DNA of 64,000 nucleotides from Cordilura impudica. Its lineage: Eukaryota > Arthropoda > Insecta > Diptera > Scathophagidae. The stretch's first letter is position 1. The number at the start of each line of letters is the position of its first letter. The notes beneath the pieces were generated by a model. The model did not search any database, had not been told where the DNA came from, and saw only the letters and a program-made list of their open reading frames with translations. Location of the stretch: assembly GCA_963682025.1 (NCBI GenBank), contig OY821518.1, forward strand, positions 14,776,100-14,840,099, given 5' to 3'. Shown piece after piece: positions 57,106 to 64,000 of this stretch. Made by a program: the position numbers and the translations under genes.

Positions 57106-58412
57106 ACGGGTGATTTTTTTGAGGTTAGGATTTTCATGCATTAGTATTTGACAGATCACGTGGGATTTCAGACATGGTGTCAAAGAGAAAGATGCTCAGT
57201 ATGCTTTGACATTTCATCATGAATAGACTTACTAACGAGCAACGCTTGCAAATCATTGAATTTTATTACCAAAATCAGTGTTCGGTTCGAAATGTGTTTC
57301 GCGCTTTACGTCCGATTTATGGTCTACATAATCGACCAAGTGAGCAAACAATTAATGCGATTGTGACCAAGTTTCGCACTCAGTTTACTTTATTGGACAT
57401 TAAACCAACCACACGAATGCGTACAGTGCGTACAGAAGAGAATATTGCGTCTGTTTCTGAGAGTGTTGCTGAAGACCGTGAAATGTCGATTCGTCGCCGT
57501 TCGCAGCAATTGGGTTTGTGTTATTCGACCACATGGAAGATTTTACGCAAAGATCTTGGTGTAAAACCGTATAAAATACAGCTCGTGCAAGAACTGAAGC
57601 CGAACGATCTGCCACAACGTCTAATTTTCAGTGAATGGGCCCTAGAAAAGTTGGCAGAAAATCCGCTTTTTTATCGACAAATTTTGTTCAGCGATGAGGC
57701 TCATTTCTGGTTGAATGGCTTCGTAAATAAGCAAAATTGCCGTATTTGGAGTGAAGAGCAACCAGAAGCCGTTCAAGAACTGCCCATGCATCCCGAAAAA
57801 TGCACTGTTTGGTGTGGTTTGTACGCTGGTGGAATCATTGGACCGTATTTTTTCAAAGATGCTGTTGGACGCAACGTTACGGTGAATGGCGATCGCTATC
57901 GTTCGATGCTAACAAACTTTTTGTTGCCAAAAATGGAAGAACTGAACTTGGTTGACATGTGGTTTCAACAAGATGGCGCTACATGCCACACAGCTCGCGA
58001 TTCTATGGCCATTTTGAGGGAAAACTTCGGAGAACAATTCATCTCAAGAAATGGACCGGTAAGTTGGCCACCAAGATCATGCGATTTGACGCCTTTAGAC
58101 TATTTTTTGTGGGGCTACGTCAAGTCTAAAGTCTACAGAAATAAGCCAGCAACTATTCCAGCTTTGGAAGACAACATTTCCGAAGAAATTCGGGCTATTC
58201 CGGCCGAAATGCTCGAAAAAGTTGCCCAAAATTGGACTTTCCGAATGGACCACGTAAGACGCAGCCGCGGTCAACATTTAAATGAAATTATCTTCAAAAA
58301 GTAAATGTCATGGACCAATCTAACGTTTCAAATAAAGAACCGATGAGATTTTGCAAATTTTATGCGTTTTTTTTTAAAAAAAAGTTATCAAGCTCTTAAA
58401 AAATCACCCGTT
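57106..58412 (+). mobile_element. DD41D mariner-type transposon, apparently complete
   Basis: Ends ACGGGTGATTTTTT and AAAAAATCACCCGT are inverted repeats flanked by TATA-type TA target bases (57104-57105 and 58413-58414). The size of about 1.3 kb, one uninterrupted transposase, short 5' and 3' non-coding parts and a perfect outer repeat suggest a young copy. The inner inverted repeat diverges after the first ~15 bases. Confidence 0.85.
57219..58304 (+). CDS. Tc1/mariner superfamily transposase, DD41D (rosa-like) type
   Basis: The 361-residue protein has no stops or frameshifts. The N-terminal DNA-binding part has two helix-turn-helix regions (about 1-55 and 85-120). The catalytic core has Asp159 in ILFSDEAHFW, Asp252 in WFQQDGATCH and Asp294 in CDLTPLDYFLWG. 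There are 41 residues between the second and third Asp, against 34 in classical mariners, so it is DD41D; that spacing is known from the rosa-type basal mariners of tephritid flies. The enzyme cuts and joins its own terminal repeats at TA sites in the nucleus. Base composition is clearly less AT-rich than the flanks, as expected for a recent arrival. All features allow activity; nothing here proves it. Confidence 0.93.
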   Translation: MNRLTNEQRLQIIEFYYQNQCSVRNVFRALRPIYGLHNRPSEQTINAIVTKFRTQFTLLDIKPTTRMRTVRTEENIASVSESVAEDREMSIRRRSQQLGLCYSTTWKILRKDLGVKPYKIQLVQELKPNDLPQRLIFSEWALEKLAENPLFYRQILFSDEAHFWLNGFVNKQNCRIWSEEQPEAVQELPMHPEKCTVWCGLYAGGIIGPYFFKDAVGRNVTVNGDRYRSMLTNFLLPKMEELNLVDMWFQQDGATCHTARDSMAILRENFGEQFISRNGPVSWPPRSCDLTPLDYFLWGYVKSKVYRNKPATIPALEDNISEEIRAIPAEMLEKVAQNWTFRMDHVRRSRGQHLNEIIFKK

Positions 58413-58420
58413 ATAAGACG

Positions 58421-58684
58421 ATGTTTTTGAAAATTTTTTTTTTGGAAATCCTGTATTTCTAAAACGATTTTTTGTTGCGAATATATTAAAAATAGTGTTT
58501 CTATGTCTTAAAAAAAAGTCGAAGTTATGATGTTAACTACAGCTGACATGATATCAAATTCTTCGGATCATTTGAAGTGGAATGGCTTATATTTATTTAG
58601 TTAATTAACGAGATTTCCGTTTCTACATTTTATTTTTTACAATCTATTTCAAATGAAAATCACAAAACAGCGTAAACAAGTAAA
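58421..58684. other. AT-rich intergenic sequence
   Basis: Nothing recognised. Confidence 0.3.
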
Positions 58685-59190
58685 GGTACTATCACACGAT
58701 GTGTTTTTTTTACATAATAATGTACTGTTAAATTTTCCCACAACAAAAGTTGTACACATCGTGTGATACATATGAAACATTGTTTATGTACAATACATGA
58801 GAAAAGTCACATGTACAGTTTTCAAATAAAACAGGTTAAATTTTGGCATTACAAACACATGAAAATACAACACTGCTTGTGGTGAAAGAAAAACAAAGTA
58901 AATTAAAAAGATTAATATTGAAAGAAAAATAAATTGTTTAATATTAATTAACAATTAAAAAATATATAAAATATATTACTTAATTTTTAATAATAACTTT
59001 TTGTAAATTCACAAACTAAATCAGCTGTTGTTTACATTTAGAGGTTATGTCATACGGAAATACATATGCACGAGTGATAGCAAAAGTTATGAATCGTATA
59101 TAATACAATACTTTTGACAAACATACGGAATTACATATGGGTAAAAAAGTGGCAGTACATATGTAAAAAACACATCGTGTGATATGAGTA
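58685..59190. mobile_element. ~500 bp MITE with inverted TATCACACGATGTG ends
   Basis: Left end TACTATCACACGATGTG followed by a T run and ACAT; right end ATGTAAAAAACACATCGTG then TGATATGAGTA, its complement. The short word CACATCGTGTGATA also occurs inverted at about 58766, so the left side holds a small nested foldback. No gene. Confidence 0.7.
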
Positions 59191-59281
59191 AGTAAACAAA
59201 CATTTAAGTACATTTAAGTAAACAAAAATTTGTATGCATCGCTGTTACACATCTATGTGCACATGTTCTGTTACGTATAAA

Positions 59282-60441
59282 TCTATAGTATTAATAGACT
59301 ACGCGCTTTCTTGTGACCGATGTTTTGTTCTACCGTTTTATCTCGATTTTGACCAAACATATATTATTTGAAAGGTATTTCTTTTTAACCAATTTGCAGA
59401 TTTACAGATTTTTAATTTTTTTCCTTTATTTTGAGTAGATTGCATTTAAAGTTGCTACTAACACATACGTAAAATTATGCTATGTGTGTTTTATTAAATT
59501 TGATAATGTGTTTATACCCTATACCACTATGTGGTTTGGGTATAATGACTTTGTGCTGCTGTTTGTAACTACCAAAAATATTGGACCTAGACCCATCTTT
59601 TGTTATACCGATCGAATCAGAATCACTATCTGATTCGATTTAACGATGTCCGTCCGTCCGTCTGTGTGTCCATGTAAAGCTTGTAATCAAACTGCAGGTC
59701 GCAAATATGAATATATATTGATGAAAGTTGGTACATAAGCTTTTGTCGGCCATGGTATGAACGCTATTGAAATTGGTGAGAATCGGCGCGTGTTCAGACC
59801 TAGCCCCCATACAAATGACCCCTATGAAATCGACTTAAATTGTCATAAGATCCAAATTATCATATAAATCTTAGTCAAATTGGGTTTGTATGTGCTTATT
59901 ACATCCATTAATCAGTAGTCGAAAAATAAACCCTAGAGGACAATTCTTAGCCATAGCACCCATACAAAGCTGCTTCCCGATCTTCACTTAAATCTACCAA
60001 AAAACAAAAATGTTGAACAGATTTTTCTCAAATTTTGTTTGTATATATTTTTGCAAAATACAAGAGACCTTACCAAACATGGTCTGGATCGGTCCATTTT
60101 TGGGCCTAGTCCCCATATAGATATAGCATCCGATATGAACTTTTTCATATCTGCAGCCAAAAAAATTATTAAAAATCTCACTCAAATTTGGTTTATGCTT
60201 ATTTTCTATGTCCAGTTAGTTGGTACTAAGAGATAGGGTCTCTAAACACATGGTATAGGGTATCGTATAGTCGGTCTAGAGCGACTATAATTTTCTTACT
60301 TGTTGTTTATAAGTTTGTTATCTTCACTCACAATAATAAAGTGTTCACTCACAATAAAAGTGTTGGTTTGTGAATTGGCTTAGTTGAAAAATAAAGCTGC
60401 CTAGAAATTGCACTCGAATTTCGAGTGCTGGAATCTGCTAG
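59282..60441 (+). mobile_element. Non-autonomous Helitron carrying a nested family A element
   Basis: Starts TCTATAGTATTAATAG after A; ends with hairpin arms GCACTCGAA/TTCGAGTGC and CTAG before T. Family A sits at 59512-60303. Near 60320-60360 the word TTCACTCACAATAA is duplicated. Confidence 0.8.
59512..60303 (-). mobile_element. Family A element (reverse) inside a Helitron
   Basis: Starts TTATACCCTATACCACTATG. The palindrome has one mismatch (GGTCTAGAGC) and it ends TTACTTGT. The orientation is opposite to the family A copy in the Helitron at 20.49 kb, so the two nestings are independent events. Confidence 0.85.
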
Positions 60442-60780
60442 TATTATAAAAACACTATAAAAATTTTTAGTTTTTATATAAAATTTTATCGCAGTATCTT
60501 TACATTTTCGCACGTCATTCCTCACCTATTTGTTCTAGATGCTCGAAATTCAATACCAAACTGCTTCATATTATGACGTACATTTTAAGCCTAAGCCGAT
60601 TTTAAGACAGACAGACAGAAGGTCATAGCCTGATCGACGTCTTCCTTTATAAGAATCAAGAAATTAAGATCGGGTATCAGCTTTATATAGGGACTGTGAC
60701 GAAAAATGGCCACACTGAGTTTATTTTTGGGCTACTGATTAGTGAGTATAACACACATACATACATCAAATTTATAAACT
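60442..60780. other. Intergenic sequence with a small family A fragment
   Basis: About 60660-60775 matches the second module (AAGATCGGGTATCAGC, GGGCTACTGATTAGTG). A GACAGACAGACAGA tract lies at 60606-60620. Confidence 0.45.
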
Positions 60781-61002
60781 TGTAACGAGGTTTTGTCGTA
60801 GGCTGGGGTAGCTTGTCGTGTCCTGGGTCTACTCAAAGACCCTCAAAACCTTAAGTAATAATAAGACAGTTGTTTTACCCTTTGACGGGTACATAAATAG
60901 TTATATATATTTCAAATATCAACACACGTGGCAATACTTCTTCGTCTTACTCGGACCTCCTCGCAATACGTCAATATTAGTGGTTGTCGGATGTATCGGT
61001 GT

Positions 61003-61494
61003 TCGGCTGCTTGTCGGTGGCAGTCGGCTGTATCGGTGTTCGGCTGCGTATATCGGTGGCAGTCGGCTGTATCGGTGTTCGGCTGCGTATATCGTATATC
61101 GGTGGCAGTCGGCTGTATCGGTGTTCGGCTGCTTATATCGGTGGCAATCGGCTATATCGGTGTTCGGCTGGTTATATCGGTGGCAGTCGGCTGTAGCGGT
61201 GTTCAGCTGCGTATATCGGTGGCAGTCGGCTGTATCGGTGGTCGGCTGCGAATATCGCTGGCAGTCGGTTATATCGGTGTTCGGCTGCGTATATCGGTGG
61301 CAGTCGACTATATCGGTGTTCGGCTGCTTATATCGGTGGAAGTCGGCTGTATCGGCGTTCGGCTGCTTATATCGGTGGCAGTCGGCTGTATCGGTGTTCG
61401 GCTGCTTATATCGGTGGCAGTCGGTTGTATCGGTGTTCGGCTGCTTATATCGGTGGCAGTCGGCTGTATCGGTGTTCGGCTGCTTATATCGGTG
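61003..61494. repeat. 39 bp minisatellite, about 12.6 units, GC-rich
   Basis: The unit contains TATCGGTGTTCGGCTGC and TATATCGGTGGCAGTCGGC. Because 39 is divisible by three and the unit lacks stops, forward frames stay open for 13-residue periods (for example GCIGVRLLISVAV or YRWQSAVSVFGCL). I treat these as by-products. One unit near 61080 has an extra ATCGTAT. The array is strikingly GC-rich for this window. Confidence 0.85.
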
Positions 61495-61503
61495 AAACTA
61501 ACT

Positions 61504-61905
61504 ACGAACAGTCAGCTTAGGGCCGCTGTGTAAAATACGAACAGTCAGCTTAAGGCCGCTGTGTAAAATACGAACAGTCAGCTTAGGGCCGCTGTGTAAA
61601 ATACGATCAGTCAGCTTAGGGCCGCTGTGTAAGATACGAACAGTCAGCTTAGGGCCGCTGTGTAAAATACGAACAGTCAACAGAAGTCGCTGTGTAACTA
61701 ACTACGAACAGTCAGCTTAGGGCCGCTGTGTAAGATACAGTCAGCTTAGGGCCGCTGTGTAAGATACGAACAGTCAACAGAAGTCGCTGTGTAACTAACT
61801 ACGAACAGTCTGCTTAGGGCCGCTGTGTAAAATACGAACAGTCAGCTTAGGGCCGCTGTGTAAAAATACGAACAGTCAACAGAAGTCGCTGTGTAACTAA
61901 CTACG
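61504..61905. repeat. 33 bp minisatellite with higher-order structure
   Basis: The unit contains ACGAACAGTCAGCTTAGGGC and CGCTGTGTAA. A variant with CAACAGAAGTCGCTGTGTAA followed by CTAACTACGAAC recurs at about 61679, 61782 and 61876, giving a roughly 100 bp higher-order period. It follows the 39 bp array within ten bases and is unrelated in sequence. Confidence 0.85.
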
Positions 61906-62160
61906 AGGGAGATGACCGAGGTTGTTCGCCCTTAAATTTATGCGTTAGGATCTATTTCACTTAAATAATAAATTGTCCTTACACGGAGTCTTGTCGTAAA
62001 TCCGACTTCGACTGACTTTACATCCACCAACCTTGGTTACTTATGTAAGTAAATTCATTAACTGAATGAGAATTCATAGTAATGTACTTTGGTTGATATA
62101 GGTATAGATACACGTATAGATATATTAATAATGTACTTTGCGTTTAGCTGCGTTACAAAC
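61906..62160. other. Unassigned sequence downstream of the minisatellites
   Basis: It is less AT-rich than the surroundings (CTTGTCGTAAATCC near 61990 echoes TTTTGTCGTAGGCTG near 60790). The two might be edges of one inserted segment of about 1.2 kb. No coding domain is seen. Confidence 0.35.
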
Positions 62161-62163
62161 TTA

Positions 62164-62427
62164 AATTTATATATGATAATCTGGATCTTGGGAATATTTT
62201 AGTCGGTCTAATATGGGTTATTTGTGTGTAGGCTAGGTCTGAACAAGTACCGATTTTCACCAATATTAATAGTATCGTCTTATGGTCGATGAAAGCTTAT
62301 ATACCAAATTACATCAAAATATATTCATAACTGAGTCGATCGGTTTAATAAAGGATGGTAGTATGTGGTAGTTACAAACATCAGCACAAAGTCATTATAC
62401 CCTGACCACATAGTGGTATAGGGTATA
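62164..62427 (+). repeat. Family A fragment (forward, right part)
   Basis: Starts TATATGATAATCTGGATC in the third module, lacks the (GTCC)n tract and ends with ACCACATAGTGGTATAGGGT. Confidence 0.7.
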
Positions 62428-62429
62428 AC

Positions 62430-63827
62430 TAATGTTGGACACAGTTATCAAATAAAACACTACATTGATCTAAAAATGTAGATATTATACTCAAATAGAG
62501 TTAGTATTTTGAGCTAAAACTTTATTATTTTATTTTTTTATTTATAATACATATATAATTATAATATAATAAATTATTAAAAAAAACAATCAATAAAAAC
62601 CAAGTTTTGATTATACTCCCCTTATTTGTATACTAATTTACCATCATGTAATTAAATAATTGATTGATTGAAAATATCAAAAATTTTTTTTGCGAAAATT
62701 TTTTGGAAAAAAAAATTGTTAGACCATTTTTGTCGTCGATTGGATCACGGGAAAAGTGTTAAAAATCGATGCAAAGTTTTGTCGAAAAGCAAACAAGGAA
62801 GTAAAAAACCAACCCATAAAAATCAAGTTTAGATTATACGCCCTTTATTTGGAATTTAATTTATCATCATGAAATTAAATAATTGATCCCGACATTGTCA
62901 ATGTAGTAAATTCTTTATTGACAAGTGAAAATATAATTTTAAATTATAGAATTTTTATAAAGTTATTTGAAAATAAGGAATACTACTACACTACTACTAC
63001 TACTTCTATTAATTGATCAACTGAAAATATCTGTCAAAATTCAAGAATTTTTTTTTGCAAAAAAAAAAATTTGTTCAATCATTTTTGTCGTCGCCACGAG
63101 TCAGCTCGATTGGATCACAAGCAGACACTAGGTGTTAATATAAAGGGAGCAAAAATATAAAATTTTTTTCACTCTCAATTTTTCATACAAAATATTATAT
63201 TTTCATTAAAATCCATTTCCTATTCTAAATTCTAAACTTCCCCAATAACCTTTAATTTTAATATTATGGAATTTTGTAGTATATTACTAAATTCGATATT
63301 GCCGAATAAACCTACATATATGTTATTTTATCTTTGATAGAAAATCATTCAATACATAATTTCCCTAAATTTCGAATTTGAAATTTTCTTCATTTGTTGT
63401 AATTTGCATAAACAGTTTATTTTTGTGTTCTCGCCTAAAAACCTTTTTTAAACAAATTTCTGTTCACTACAAAGCCGGTTTTGTGATTTTCTTGACTCTA
63501 GTTGGCATCAGTAAAAATAAGAAGAAAAAAAAAATAAAAAAGGCTTAAGATGCCATTGGAATGTATGTGTATGTATAACCTTATTTTTTAAGGAAAATGT
63601 AAAAAATACAAACGTACTAGTAATAATATTTACTAGAAACTGATGAAATAATCATGTCTGGCATTGGGTTTTCCTTTTGCAATTTTGAAAATGCAAATGA
63701 CTTTTAATGATTTCTTTATTCTTTTTCTGTTTTTTATTTTAAATTAATCCATTGCGGATCATTACAAGGTTTTCAATATTCACAATAAGCTAAAAAAGCA
63801 TAACTATGCATGATTGTACACAAGACG
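62430..63827. other. AT-rich intergenic sequence with internal similarity
   Basis: Two loosely similar stretches (about 62590-62780 and 62810-63120) share ATCAAGTTT or ACCAAGTTT with GATTATAC, ACAATTGATTG-like and TTGTCGTCG words. No gene or RNA recognised. Confidence 0.35.
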
Positions 63828-64000
63828 TTTAGCAAGTTAGTTTTATAAATTTTAGCAACGGAAGAAAGTATCTATTTGCACTCAATCGAATAGGAGTTTT
63901 GCATAAATTCTAATATTATCTGATTTTAAAAATGAGTGAAACTGATTTGCTAAATTAGGACTATGTCTATATCTTAATATCACACTCACACAGCGTCTTT
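63828..64000 (+). promoter_or_regulatory. Paralogous copy of the region upstream of Kazal gene 4
   Basis: AGCAAGTTAGTTTTATAAAT with TTAGCAACGGAAGAAAG and TTTTAAAAATGAGTGAAAC with TTGCTAAATTAGGAC match 49459-49780 in order, with a deletion between. In gene 4 the second block lies about 270 bases before the ATG, so a further Kazal gene is expected beyond the window end. Confidence 0.5.

Noticed and set aside
57400..58277. Minus-strand frames over the transposase
   Set aside because: Shadows of the intact plus-strand transposase.
60818..61533. 225- and 201-residue frames across the 39 bp minisatellite
   Set aside because: Two forward frames stay open at once because the unit length is a multiple of three. 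The upstream part has no recognised domain.

Overview
The window looks like AT-rich, repeat-dominated nuclear DNA of a higher fly (Brachycera, probably a calyptrate such as a blowfly or house-fly relative). That placement is inference: it rests on small Kazal-type inhibitor genes, a mariner with a DD41D transposase (an organisation first described from tephritid flies), dipteran-style non-autonomous repeats carrying (GTCY)n tracts, and the composition. No bacterial-type operons, rRNA, tRNA or CRISPR were seen.

Host genes: four short intronless genes encode secreted single-domain Kazal-type serine protease inhibitors, at 5.55 kb (+), 19.3 kb (-), 33.1 kb (+) and 50.0 kb (+). They form a dispersed paralogue cluster spaced 14-17 kb apart. 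Genes 1 and 2 have Arg at the predicted P1 position and gene 3 has Leu. Gene 4 has lost exactly the two cysteine pairs C1-C5 and C2-C4 and keeps only C3-C6. The last 170 bases resemble the upstream region of gene 4, so a fifth gene probably starts just beyond the window.

Everything else is mostly mobile or repetitive. (i) Family A: ~790 bp hairpin-ended repeats with an internal (GTCY)n tract, about 20 copies in both orientations. (ii) Family B: a sister architecture with a different hairpin. (iii) Non-autonomous Helitrons with 5' TC, a 3' hairpin and CTAG, inserted between A and T. (iv) Family D: very long degenerate heptamer arrays (TTTTTNR)n between conserved caps that carry a GATGTGTAAACATC motif; the best complete copy spans 50.6-54.4 kb and holds three A elements. 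(v) An intact DD41D mariner at 57.1-58.4 kb, two dead DD34D-type mariners, a Tc1-like relic, a piggyBac-like relic and several foldback/MITE elements. (vi) Two hammerhead-ribozyme candidates: one at 21.67 kb, and one in a 435 bp direct repeat at 34.1-35.1 kb. (vii) Adjacent 39 bp and 33 bp minisatellites at 61.0-61.9 kb.

Nesting gives relative ages: B contains A, which contains a Helitron (47.6-49.1 kb). Elsewhere Helitrons contain A elements, so these families were active in overlapping periods. The long Phe-rich reading frames and the recurrent ~60-residue frames are by-products of families D and A, not genes.
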